Assembly: GCA_030268105.1 (NCBI GenBank)
Contig: BSDZ01000101.1
Location: 2,480,001 to 2,544,000, forward strand
Reading direction: 5' to 3'
Source: Volvox africanus
Taxonomy: Eukaryota > Chlorophyta > Chlorophyceae > Chlamydomonadales > Volvocaceae
DNA: 64,000 nt
Under the pieces are notes generated by a model that made no database searches, was not told the DNA's origin, and saw nothing but the letters and a program-made list of their open reading frames with translations. Position 1 is the first letter of the stretch. Every line of letters begins with the position of its first letter. A program made the translations under genes and the position numbers. Below, one piece after another: positions 49,019-60,156 of this stretch.

Positions 49019-51114
49019 GTATGTCATCCGTGTGTGGAATGTAAAACCTGCTGCTGGTGAGCGAGCAGCTTAAGGGGCGTTCTGGCACGCATCTGCGACA
49101 CTGGTAATTTTACGAATATATGGTCTGGATTGGAGGTCGCCAGCTGAAATCCCGCCAGCAGATGAACTGACGGGGTCTTTCTTGACAATGCCAGATCGCA
49201 ACACACCATGGTGCTACTGCTGGTGGAGGGCCGCAAGCTGCAGCAGGACAATCTACTATGTCAGTGGGACTCCATGTATGAGTGCTACCGAAGGATGGGT
49301 AGGTTGGTAGAGCGGCAGACAGGCCGGCCGGCCGCAATGGCACGTGGAGGGAAGGGGCCGGCGGCAGTGGCCTACAGGAGTGACAATGACAGCGCTGTTC
49401 GGCAAGTTGAAGGGCCCGCTACCCACAGCCACAATATTGAGAGCTTGTTGGGGAGTTCCAGCCCGTCGGGGCCCATGATACATGGGTACAAAAGGTCATA
49501 CGAGTAGCATGACATAGAAGGAGTACATGCAGGGTGGCATGCAGCAGCACGCAGCATGGTGCACGGGCGTGCCAGCGGCCCGTATAGGGCATGGCGTGTA
49601 TTCTGGGGAATCCTGAAACAACAGATCACAAGTCCGTCCATCCCCCACCTCCGGGTGGGGCAAACCGCACCCGATGCGACTCGAACGCACGCGGGGAGAC
49701 CCCACCGCCTTAGCAGGGCGGCGCCTTAACCACTCGGCCACAGGTGCAGGTCGCTTCGGGCTCCAAGCGGCTGAGACCTAAGCAGCAACACTCAAAGGAC
49801 GGGGAATCCTCTCCTCTAACCCGAAACTGACCTGGCAAGAGCCTGACAGACACACACAGATCCCCTCAGAGGAGAAACACCAGCAGGAAAGCACACTCTT
49901 ACACAGCCAAGCCGAAAGAACCCAACAAGAGGCGGAGGGGGGGATGACAAGCCAAACTGGCGCCCCCCTAGAAAGCCTTCCGGCCCCACCCAAAGCTGGC
50001 CCCGCAGACACCTGCACTGCACAAAAAGGAAAGACCTCTCTCGCTGACCCCCCCTAAAACCCTAAGGACCCCAAGCCTGGACACAGGAACCTCTAGCCAC
50101 GAACCCCTCCACCCTCTCCCTTCCCCTCCTCAAGAACTAGACCGTCCTCCCCTTGTCTCTACCTCCCTGACTCTCTCCCTCTACATATACATGTATATGT
50201 ACATGTATATGTATATATATGAGTGTTACACTGTGGGCGACTCACCCTTCAAAGACGAGCACCGGGGGTCCTGACCGGACCAAGCCACAGCGCAGGGGAG
50301 GAGGTCGTGGCTGTCTGTCTGTCCTGCCACGTGCTCCCCCTCTCACTTGGGTCAGCGAAACCTCAGAGGCTCTCGCCTGGCCACTATCAGAGCACTCAGG
50401 GTCACCAAGAAACCATAGAAAGGCCCTACAGAAAACGGGGGACACCTAGCTGCTCAAAGGACGGGGAATCCTCTCCTCTAACCCGAAACTGTCCTGGCAA
50501 GAGCCTGACAGACACACACAGATCCCCTCAGAGGAGAAACACCAGCAGGAAAGCACACTCTTACACAGCCAAGCCGAAAGAACCCAACAAGAGGCGGAGG
50601 GGGGGATGACAAGCCAAACTGGCGCCCCCCTAGAAAGCCTTCCGGCCCCACCCAAAGCTGGCCCCGCAGACACCTGCACTGCACAAAAAGGAAAGACCTC
50701 TCTCGCTGACCCCCCCTAAAACCCTAAGGACCCCAAGCCTGGACACAGGAACCTCTAGCCACGAACCCCTCCACCCTCTCCCTTCCCCTCCTCAAGAACT
50801 AGACCGTCCTCCCCTTGTCTCTACCTCCCTGACTCTCTCCCTCTACATATACATGTATATGTACATGTATATGTATATATATGAGTGTTACACTGTGGGC
50901 GACTCGCCCTTCAAAGACGAGCACCGGGGGTCCTGACCGGACCAAGCCACAGCGCAGGGGAGGTCGTCGTGGCTGTCTGTCTGTCCTGCCACGTGCTCCC
51001 CCTCTCACTTGGGTCAGCGAAACCTCAGAGGCTCTCGCCTGGCCACTATCAGAGCACTCAGGGCCACCATGTATATGTATATGTTTATGTATACGTATAT
51101 GTGTACAAGCATGG
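49019..51114. repeat. Array unit 17 (short A+B+C+B'+C), 2096 bp
   Basis: 1434-bp unit plus an extra 662-bp B'+C module. B' (50402-50846) has the diagnostic change CTGTCCTGG where other copies have CTGACCTGG. Confidence 0.9.
49666..49747 (-). tRNA. tRNA-Ser(GCT), array unit 17
   Basis: Same as the unit 13 copy, with complete cloverleaf and intact B box. Confidence 0.75.
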
Positions 51115-53210
51115 GTATGTCATCCGTGTGTGGAATGTAAAACCTGCTGCTGGTGAGCGAGCAGCTTAAGGGGCGTTCTGGCACGCATCTGCGACACTGG
51201 TAATTTTACGAATATATGGTCTGGATTGGAGGTCGCCAGCTGAAATCCCGCCAGCAGATGAACTGACGGGGTCTTTCTTGACAATGCCAGATCGCAACAC
51301 ACCATGGTGCTACTGCTGGTGGAGGGCCGCAAGCTGCAGCAGGACAATCTACTATGTCAGTGGGACTCCATGTATGAGTGCTACCGAAGGATGGGTAGGT
51401 TGGTAGAGCGGCAGACAGGCCGGCCGGCCGCAATGGCACGTGGAGGGAAGGGGCCGGCGGCAGTGGCCTACAGGAGTGACAATGACAGCGCTGTTCGGCA
51501 AGTTGAAGGGCCCGCTACCCACAGCCACAATATTGAGAGCTTGTTGGGGAGTTCCAGCCCGTCGGGGCCCATGATACATGGGTACAAAAGGTCATACGAG
51601 TAGCATGACATAGAAGGAGTACATGCAGGGTGGCATGCAGCAGCACGCAGCATGGTGCACGGGCGTGCCAGCGGCCCGTATAGGGCATGGCGTGTATTCT
51701 GGGGAATCCTGAAACAACAGATCACAAGTCCGTCCATCCCCCACCTCCGGGTGGGGCAAACCGCACCCGATGCGACTCGAACGCACGCGGGGAGACCCCA
51801 CCGCCGTAGCAGGGCGGCGCCTTAACCACTCGGCCACAGGTGCAGGTCGCTTCAGGCTCCAAGCGGCTGAGACCTAAGCAGCAACACTCAAAGGACGGGG
51901 AATCCTCTCCTCTAACCCGAAACTGACCTGGCAAGAGCCTGACAGACACACACAGATCCCCTCAGAGGAGAAACACCAGCAGGAAAGCACACTCTTACAC
52001 AGCCAAGCCGAAAGAACCCAACAAGAGGCGGAGGGGGGGATGACAAGCCAAACTGGCGCCCCCCTAGAAAGCCTTCCGGCCCCACCCAAAGCTGGCCCCG
52101 CAGACACCTGCACTGCACAAAAAGGAAAGACCTCTCTCGCTGACCCCCCCTAAAACCCTAAGGACCCCAAGCCTGGACACAGGAACCTCTAGCCACGAAC
52201 CCCTCCACCCTCTCCCTTCCCCTCCTCAAGAACTAGACCGTCCTCCCCTTGTCTCTACCTCCCTGACTCTCTCCCTCTACATATACATGTATATGTACAT
52301 GTATATGTATATATATGAGTGTTACACTGTGGGCGACTCACCCTTCAAAGACGAGCACCGGGGGTCCTGACCGGACCAAGCCACAGCGCAGGGGAGGAGG
52401 TCGTGGCTGTCTGTCTGTCCTGCCACGTGCTCCCCCTCTCACTTGGGTCAGCGAAACCTCAGAGGCTCTCGCCTGGCCACTATCAGAGCACTCAGGGTCA
52501 CCAAGAAACCATAGAAAGGCCCTACAGAAAACGGGGGACACCTAGCTGCTCAAAGGACGGGGAATCCTCTCCTCTAACCCGAAACTGTCCTGGCAAGAGC
52601 CTGACAGACACACACAGATCCCCTCAGAGGAGAAACACCAGCAGGAAAGCACACTCTTACACAGCCAAGCCGAAAGAACCCAACAAGAGGCGGAGGGGGG
52701 GATGACAAGCCAAACTGGCGCCCCCCTAGAAAGCCTTCCGGCCCCACCCAAAGCTGGCCCCGCAGACACCTGCACTGCACAAAAAGGAAAGACCTCTCTC
52801 GCTGACCCCCCCTAAAACCCTAAGGACCCCAAGCCTGGACACAGGAACCTCTAGCCACGAACCCCTCCACCCTCTCCCTTCCCCTCCTCAAGAACTAGAC
52901 CGTCCTCCCCTTGTCTCTACCTCCCTGACTCTCTCCCTCTACATATACATGTATATGTACATGTATATGTATATATATGAGTGTTACACTGTGGGCGACT
53001 CGCCCTTCAAAGACGAGCACCGGGGGTCCTGACCGGACCAAGCCACAGCGCAGGGGAGGTCGTCGTGGCTGTCTGTCTGTCCTGCCACGTGCTCCCCCTC
53101 TCACTTGGGTCAGCGAAACCTCAGAGGCTCTCGCCTGGCCACTATCAGAGCACTCAGGGCCACCATGTATATGTATATGTTTATGTATACGTATATGTGT
53201 ACAAGCATGG
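51115..53210. repeat. Array unit 18 (short A+B+C+B'+C), 2096 bp
   Basis: Repeats unit 17 including its diagnostic B' variant (52498-52942), which indicates duplication of the whole 2096-bp higher-order unit. Confidence 0.9.
51762..51843 (-). tRNA. tRNA-Ser(GCT), array unit 18, loop variant
   Basis: Same as the unit 13 copy, except that the last anticodon-loop base is C instead of A (CTGCTAC). The anticodon itself and the stems are unchanged. Confidence 0.7.
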
Positions 53211-54644
53211 GTATGTCATCCGTGTGTGGAATGTAAAACCTGCTGCTGGTGAGCGAGCAGCTTAAGGGGCGTTCTGGCACGCATCTGCGACACTGGTAAT
53301 TTTACGAATATATGGTCTGGATTGGAGGTCGCCAGCTGAAATCCCGCCAGCAGATGAACTGACGGGGTCTTTCTTGACAATGCCAGATCGCAACACACCA
53401 TGGTGCTACTGCTGGTGGAGGGCCGCAAGCTGCAGCAGGACAATCTACTATGTCAGTGGGACTCCATGTATGAGTGCTACCGAAGGATGGGTAGGTTGGT
53501 AGAGCGGCAGACAGGCCGGCCGGCCGCAATGGCACGTGGAGGGAAGGGGCCGGCGGCAGTGGCCTACAGGAGTGACAATGACAGCGCTGTTCGGCAAGTT
53601 GAAGGGCCCGCTACCCACAGCCACAATATTGAGAGCTTGTTGGGGAGTTCCAGCCCGTCGGGGCCCATGATACATGGGTACAAAAGGTCATACGAGTAGC
53701 ATGACATAGAAGGAGTACATGCAGGGTGGCATGCAGCAGCACGCAGCATGGTGCACGGGCGTGCCAGCGGCCCGTATAGGGCATGGCGTGTATTCTGGGG
53801 AATCCTGAAACAACAGATCACAAGTCCGTCCATCCCCCACCTCCGGGTGGGGCAAACCGCACCCGATGCGACTCGAACGCACGCGGGGAGACCCCACCGC
53901 CTTAGCAGGGCGGCGCCTTAACCACTCGGCCACAGGTGCAGGTCGCTTCGGGCTCCAAGCGGCTGAGACCTAAGCAGCAACACTCAAAGGACGGGGAATC
54001 CTCTCCTCTAACCCGAAACTGACCTGGCAAGAGCCTGACAGACACACACAGATCCCCTCAGAGGAGAAACACCAGCAGGAAAGCACACTCTTACACAGCC
54101 AAGCCGAAAGAACCCAACAAGAGGCGGAGGGGGGGATGACAAGCCAAACTGGCGCCCCCCTAGAAAGCCTTCCGGCCCCACCCAAAGCTGGCCCCGCAGA
54201 CACCTGCACTGCACAAAAAGGAAAGACCTCTCTCGCTGACCCCCCCTAAAACCCTAAGGACCCCAAGCCTGGACACAGGAACCTCTAGCCACGAACCCCT
54301 CCACCCTCTCCCTTCCCCTCCTCAAGAACTAGACCGTCCTCCCCTTGTCTCTACCTCCCTGACTCTCTCCCTCTACATATACATGTATATGTACATGTAT
54401 ATGTATATATATGAGTGTTACACTGTGGGCGACTCGCCCTTCAAAGACGAGCACCGGGGGTCCTGACCGGACCAAGCCACAGCGCAGGGGAGGTCGTCGT
54501 GGCTGTCTGTCTGTCCTGCCACGTGCTCCCCCTCTCACTTGGGTCAGCGAAACCTCAGAGGCTCTCGCCTGGCCACTATCAGAGCACTCAGGGCCACCAT
54601 GTATATGTATATGTTTATGTATACGTATATGTGTACAAGCATGG
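53211..54644. repeat. Array unit 19 (short A+B+C), 1434 bp
   Basis: Near-identical to units 15 and 16. Block B about 53983-54376. Confidence 0.9.
53858..53939 (-). tRNA. tRNA-Ser(GCT), array unit 19
   Basis: Same as the unit 13 copy, with complete cloverleaf and intact B box. Confidence 0.75.
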
Positions 54645-54831
54645 GTATGTCATCCGTGTGTGGAATGTAAAACCTGCTGCTGGTGAGCGAGCAGCTTAAG
54701 GGGCGTTCTGGCACGCATCTGCGACACTGGTAATTTTACGAATATATGGTCTGGATTGGAGGTCGCCAGCTGAAATCCCGCCAGCAGATGAACTGACGGG
54801 GTCTTTCTTGACAATGCCAGATCGCAACACA
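54645..54831. repeat. Array unit 20, truncated: right end of array
   Basis: Block A runs from GTATGTCATCC to GATCGCAACACA and then switches abruptly to a retroelement gag fragment at 54832, just before the position of the 99-codon frame start. Confidence 0.88.
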
Positions 54832-54902
54832 GAGTGCCGGCGTTCGGAGTTTGACCGTCGGAAGTACGCTAATCTTGTCTTGAGGTGTGCGGGTGAACAC
54901 CC
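54832..54902 (+). pseudogene. Gag zinc-knuckle relic, left part
   Basis: Translates as ECRRSEFDRRKYANLVLRCA..., clearly related to SEFERRKLANVCLRCAESH of the family 1 Gag, but distinct in sequence and with the first knuckle Cys changed to Val. It joins array unit 20 at its left edge and is interrupted by element 3 at its right edge; it resumes at 62263. It is the remnant of another, older retroelement. Confidence 0.8.
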
Positions 54903-55709
54903 TGTATTACGCGGGTTCGATCCCCACTTGCACTGAAGTAGACTGCATTATATTCGAGCATTATGAAGCATGATATAATCATATTAGCATGATATATTCG
55001 AGTATATCTAGCTAATCAGGCATGTCGCATTCTCATCTACGACATCGCGCTGTCAGTCAACATGTTTGACTCGATGCTGATAATTAATGCGCGATGTATC
55101 CATTGGTATAATATTCCGCGTAATAATGCTTTGAATATTATTAGCTCATCTGTGTCATAAACCATATGCGTATGCAAGAATGCGACGATCGCGATGGTTG
55201 GGTCGGCAACCAAATATAGATATTCGGACCTTGAATGCGTTGCATTCATTAATATCACGGATTACGCGGTATTTAGAATAGTGCTATGAAGGTACTCACA
55301 CTTGAGATCGAAATCCAGTGAGACCTGTACTGCACATCGGTATCGCGACGTGATAGGTGTGAGGACAGCCGCCTAGAGACTGAAGTCGGCTTGACGCTAT
55401 TTTGGGTCAAGTACTCATGTACTTAACTCGGTCTGATTCTGGTATATACGTTTTACTCATTTATTATCGGCCTGAGCTATTCCAGCATAGCATTCCCAGC
55501 CGGATGATGAACGCTGCCCGCGGGGTCTGACGGCAGACTCCTAATTTGCAACTGAAGATCATTGTAAGTTGAATCTTTCCTTATTTATAAGTCTTCCGCT
55601 GTCACGTTGCTTGCACTGAAGTGTCTTGCTGTTCGTAAGCACCATGCACGTGTAGCTAACACTCAGACGTGCAGATTCAGTGCATGATCGAAGAAGGAAG
55701 GATACAACA
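54903..55709 (+). repeat. 5' LTR, element 3
   Basis: 807 bp, TGTATTACGCGGG...GATACAACA. The ending TACAACA is shared with family 1. A tRNA T-arm/B-box-like GCGGGTTCGATCCCC lies at 54911-54925. No long similarity to the family 1 LTR elsewhere is seen. Confidence 0.92.
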
Positions 55710-55810
55710 AATTTTTTATTTAGACAGGTTCGTTGCCTGACTGCCTAATGATGCTTGATCGGAAGTAAGTTCTTTCTAGGACGACTGTTGACGATGGGCG
55801 ATGTAGCCCA

Positions 55811-56033
55811 CTAGACATTATCGCCGAAGAACTTGTCCACGCTGTATTAGATACTGTTGCTTCCAAATTGTGATTGCTTTTATACCTGTAGTTTACTGCA
55901 ATTGTGGTGTGAGCCTTCGCTCTGAGTTGCAGGTGAAACTAGTGGTCCGGCACCGCTCGCAATAGCTTCTGGTTACAACTTGCGTTCTAATCAGCTGGAG
56001 GCTTTGATTGCACGGACTACAGGGACGAACTGA
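55811..56033 (+). pseudogene. Decayed ORF0-like leader, element 3
   Basis: 55811-55873 reads LDIIAEELVHAVLDTVASKL-stop, matching LDTFAEDLGRAVLDAAASGL of family 1 exon 1. 55941-56033 reads SGPAPLAIASGYNLRSNQLEALIARTTGT, matching family 1 exon 2 (SAPALLAAATETGFRPDQLATLIAQTT). The donor at the family 1 position is lost (TCCAAATTG) while GCAG at the acceptor position is kept (55932). No clear ATG remains. Confidence 0.55.
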
Positions 56034-56198
56034 GTACATATCTGCCATATCTACTCGAAGCCTGCAAGAGTATTGTCGGTGTGCTGACCAAATTGCTTGT
56101 ACTCTTGTGCTAGATTCGTGTGAATCACTTGCACACTTGCTTTAGAATTATGTGCATCGTTTATTGTCACGCAATTTGAATATATTGGTCAGTGTTCC

Positions 56199-57053
56199 AT
56201 GATGGCGGGACGTGACGACCCGTCGTTTGTAGGCTTGGCATGTCAACCTGAGCCAGATACCGTTCCTAGAATGTTTGATAGGGATTCTGAGACTATTGAC
56301 ACAATTACTGCTCAAGATCCTCTTGTGTTTCAGGCCCCTATCCATCTTACTACGCCACACTTGGCAGCCCTGACGGTTACAGATGGAATTGCCGATCAAC
56401 GGGGTTTGCTATCGCCTCAAATGCAAGACCACGCCAACGTAATGAGGTGAAGTGGTTTACTATCCCGGCAAAGAAATTGTGTACCTTGCATGATATGAAT
56501 GTTGAGCGTGACATTGTGAATGCAACTCATTTCTATCTACGTGATATTTGGAAGTACCTGCAGTTGGTCCGTGGCGGTGAACATGATGAGGTGAGGTGTC
56601 TCTTTGTTGGGAATACCCTCGAGGGTATAGCAAGGACATGGTATGATCAATGGATCACTGCATGGGAAAACATCACGTTTGATGAGTTGAATGTCGCCCT
56701 GCTTGCACACTTTATCCCACAAGTCACGTGATATTGAGGCATGCTGTATACTAGCCTTCGGCTCCTTTTTCATGTTTCTGAATGAAACTGTAACTGCCTA
56801 TCAATCGTTTTGAGGCTCTTGTGATGCCATTTATCCTAAGAGCTGAGATGTGTATTTTAGCTAGAGAAAATGCTTTAAGATTTGAACCTCATGTGACTGC
56901 CATGCAAGCGCAGGACTCATGACTGACAAAATGGGAGTGTATGCAATCCAAGCTTGTGTGTTGGAAGGAGATCACTCTCTGTTGGAGATGTACGGTGGGT
57001 CATCTCATGATGGATTGCCGTTGTTGCCGCCTTTGGCCCCACGGTCAAAGTAG
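56199..57053 (+). pseudogene. gag: Gag, element 3 (broken)
   Basis: Starts MMAGRDDPSFVGLACQPEP at 56199 and is interrupted near 56448. It resumes in another frame at about 56450-56731 with the gag domain (EVRCLFVGNTLEGIARTWYDQW), then is disrupted, with sequence lost in the linker. The knuckle survives at about 56975-57015 as CWRCTVGHLMMDC, again C-X2-C-X3-H-X4-C. The end has TCAAAG then TAG GGG at 57051-57056, matching the family 1 gag-pol junction. Confidence 0.85.
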
Positions 57054-58230
57054 GGGGATGCCTGGATTGATGCGGAGTTGACTCCATCCGGGACAGCTGA
57101 ACAAATGCATGGTCGGTGGTCATTCATATGTCCAACTGTGAAGCATCGTTGCTTTTAGTCCTTGAGAACGTATCATTTGTTCATCCCCTCATCTCAAAGT
57201 GAACCGTTCGAACAGCTGGTCAGGTACAGGAGATGTAGACATGAATGTCCGGACACTCCTGCATGTTTGTTGCTACCATTTCCCAGCCAACGTAGGGCTA
57301 CCGCTTTGTTAAACAGTATGCAACGTGTCCTCTGATTCAAGTCAGGCACTGTATTGATTGATGATATGAACGTGGCGGGATCCGCAGTTCTGTTGCCAGA
57401 ATTGTCCTATGCCTTTGATGTCTGGTATGAAAGCCCCTGTAGCGGTTCTTGTTAATTTTGAGCCCGCCCTGGAATCACTTTTGTTATCTGTGGAGTCGAC
57501 TCTGACAGATTATTGTGTTTCCGTTATTGAAGTCGGCCTCGCTGGTCGAATGATGAAGGCACTTGAGGATACTAGTGCCAGTGACGACTTCATCTCAGCA
57601 AAGGAGGTGAATGTGTTGGGGTCGACCCCACAGTCGTCTGATTGTGACAGGTTACCCTCGTTGATGAGGGTAAGCATCCCATCGTGGGCAGGATCACCCT
57701 TAGTCGTCGAAGGACCCTCTGTGTGTTAGGGCCCAATGAGTGCAACAAGGTCTCTCGGAGACAGCACTACATGGACATTGGGTGCCGCGACATTACAACA
57801 GTACCGCGCGCGCATCGATATGGAGTCCAGCACAATTGGCCGTTGTGCAAAAGGGAACCTATCGCATAGGGTACCTTGTCTGTCGTACCAAGATGTCACA
57901 CCAGAGGAGGGCGGAACTGTTGCGGAGCCTGAGGTTAATTTCGCTTTGGCGGCGATCGTCAGCGGAAATCAAGAACCCAAGCTAATTGGGCGCAGAGAAA
58001 CCGATCGGATGATACGGAAAGGCGCCCATGTGTTGCTTGTGAGGCCACGGGTGCAATCGAATGCTACCACCGTGCAGTCCACCGTGAAGGATCTTAGGGT
58101 CGAAGCCCTCCTGCATAAATATGCTGATGTCTTTGGTGACATCCCAGGGCTCCCACCTATGTTACCTGCTGACCATCTGATCCCTCTTGTGCTCAAGCAC
58201 AACCCGTTTCACAACCTATGTACAGGTTAA
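57054..58230 (+). pseudogene. pol: Pol N-terminus and protease, element 3 (broken)
   Basis: Immediately after the UAG the gag-end frame is open for 34 codons and resembles family 1 (AELTPSGTAEQMHGRWS against [17 protein letters not shown]). Later frames carry the protease region with EDTSASDDFIS at about 57565 (Ser replaces Gly of DTG) and [12 protein letters not shown], then [15 protein letters not shown] before RT. Stops and shifts occur at about 57159, 57727 and 58228. Confidence 0.83.
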
Positions 58231-59283
58231 GCTTGCTAAAGTTCAGCGGATGAAACGACAAGTGAGGGATCTGCTCGCAAAGGGTATGATTCGGCCCAGC
58301 ACATCGTCATATTCTGCACCGATATTGTTTGTCGGTAAGAAGGATGGGACGTTGCATATGTGCATTGATTGTCGGGGCTTGAATGCGACTACGGTTAAAA
58401 ATCGCTACCCTTTGCCGTGCGTCAATGACCTGCTCGATAAGCTGAAGGGCTCAGCTTATTTTTCCTCGATTGACCTTCAACAAGGGTATAATCAGATACG
58501 CATTGCTGCCTCTGATATTCCGAAAACCGCTTTCCGGACCCCTTTTGGTCACTTCGAGTACACGGTCTTGTTGTTTGGACTTACTAATGCGCCCACCACA
58601 TTTCAAGCAGTGATGGATCGCATGTTCAGACCGTATATTGACAGGTTCGTTGCTTGTTATTTGGATGATATTTTAATATATTCCAAGACGCGCGAGGAGC
58701 ACCTGAAGCATCTCGAGCTCGTGCTTGAGGTGATGAAGGTGGAGCAATTGTTTGCTAAACGCGCCAAGTGTTTTTGGGCGCAGCCTCAAGTGGAGTATTT
58801 GGGCCACATCGTGTCGGCCACTGGAATAAGGATGTACTCACGGAAAGTAGCTGTGGTTCGTGAGTGGCCCGCGCCGCAGAACCTCACCGAACTACGCCAG
58901 TTCTTGGGTTTGACCAACTATTTCCGTAAGTTTATCAAAAATTACTCCATTATTGCGGCCCCGCTTACAAATTTGACGAAGAAAGGAGGTTTCGCTTTGC
59001 TAGAGGCCTGGACATCCGCGTGTCAGCAGGCATTCGAAGAACTCACATGAATCATCGCCGACGACGTTACCCTCTCTTTCCCTGATTACTTGTTGCCATT
59101 CCGTGTTGAAGTTGTATCGGATGCTTCCTTGCATGGAAGTGGCGCTGTATTGTTGCAGGAAGGACAACCGATCACCTTCACGAGTAAGAAGTTCTCGGGT
59201 GGGGAGACCCGATATGCAACCGGAGTGCAGGAGCTGTTGGCAGCTCTACATGCTTTGAAGGAGTGGCGCTGTTACCTCAAAGG
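58231..59283 (+). pseudogene. pol: RT and RNase H N-terminal part, element 3
   Basis: A long frame (58187-59050) holds nearly all of RT, including [40 protein letters not shown] and the catalytic CYLDDILIYS. A stop at 59048-59050 separates it from RNase H (59090 on: [31 protein letters not shown]), which is interrupted at 59283 by the TRIM. Confidence 0.88.
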
Positions 59284-59387
59284 TGTTGTATCTCTGTTGT
59301 GTCGGCCAACAAAGGCCCGATCGGAAGGATGACCATCTAAGGTCCAGGATCCTTTGACACTGCCCGTAGATACCCCAGGATACTACA
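59284..59387 (-). repeat. TRIM 3' LTR (minus orientation)
   Basis: 104 bp, apparently identical to 59579-59682. Confidence 0.9.
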
Positions 59388-59578
59388 AGTATTCCCCCTC
59401 AGATAGGGTGCGTCCTCGCATCCTACAGTCTAAGGGCCAGCCCTCACCCTAGTCTGTAGTCAGACGATTCGATCCCTCACGGCCTGGTGACGGTTTCCCA
59501 AGCCATCTACCAGTCAGAACCGCCCTCACCATCCCGTAGGTGGGGGGATTCGAACCCGGACAACCTGCTCGATACCAA

Positions 59579-59682
59579 TGTTGTATCTCTGTTGTGTCGG
59601 CCAACAAAGGCCCGATCGGAAGGATGACCATCTAAGGTCCAGGATCCTTTGACACTGCCCGTAGATACCCCAGGATACTACA
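59579..59682 (-). repeat. TRIM 5' LTR (minus orientation)
   Basis: 104 bp. The primer-binding site lies directly downstream on the minus strand (59578 downwards), followed by a B-box-exact GGTTCGAATCC (complement at about 59546-59556). Confidence 0.9.
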
Positions 59683-59687
59683 AAAGG

Positions 59688-60156
59688 CCGCCCTTTTACG
59701 CTGAAGACTGACCACAAACCGCTGACATTCTTGCAGGGTGTCCCCACGCTTAACCGACGACAAGCCCCGTGGATGGAATATTTATCTCGTTTCGACTGTA
59801 CGTGGGAATATATCGCCGGCAGAATTAATATTGCTGACGCCCTCAGTCGACATCCATCATTACATGCTGCGATTTTGGCAGCACCGGTTACTCGTTCACG
59901 CAGTCAGGAGGTGCCGATAGCAGTGGATCTCACGCAACGACTTAAGATGGCGTATCAGGCTGATCCATGGTTAGCTTCACCGAGTAATGTGGAGCATTTG
60001 CACAAACGCAACGATTTGTGGCTACGGAAGGATGGTTCAACCACACAAATCGTCGTACCGAACGACGACGCTTTGCGCTACGATATTCTTGCGTGGTTCC
60101 ACAAGGATCCCTTAGCAGGACATCCTGGAAGTACGCGTCTAGCAGGGCTCGTATGA
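59688..60156 (+). pseudogene. pol: RNase H end and integrase zinc-finger start, element 3
   Basis: Resumes after the TRIM with the [10 protein letters not shown] region, then [31 protein letters not shown] and the start of the integrase HHCC finger ([15 protein letters not shown]). A stop TGA at 60154-60156 falls inside the finger. Confidence 0.87.

Larger units (their letters stand above)
59284..59682 (-). mobile_element. TRIM (miniature LTR retrotransposon), antisense inside element 3
   Basis: 399 bp with two 104-bp direct repeats (59284-59387 and 59579-59682) that look identical, and the target duplication AAAGG (59279-59283 and 59683-59687). On the minus strand the LTR begins TGTAGTATCC and ends GATACAACA. 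It is followed at once by a primer-binding site TTGGTATCGAGCAGG, and the 191-bp interior ends in a purine run CTGAGGGGGAATACT before the second LTR. No coding capacity is seen. LTR end and primer site match the large gypsy elements here, suggesting cross-mobilisation. Identical LTRs imply a recent insertion into the older element 3. Confidence 0.88.

Noticed and set aside
43317..53939. Claiming six expressed tRNA genes
   Set aside because: Structure and internal promoter are complete, but no terminator is visible and the copies sit in a heterochromatin-like array; expression is left open.
54911..54930. A tRNA gene at the start of the element 3 LTR
   Set aside because: Only a T-arm/B-box-like segment is present; no acceptor, D or anticodon arms.
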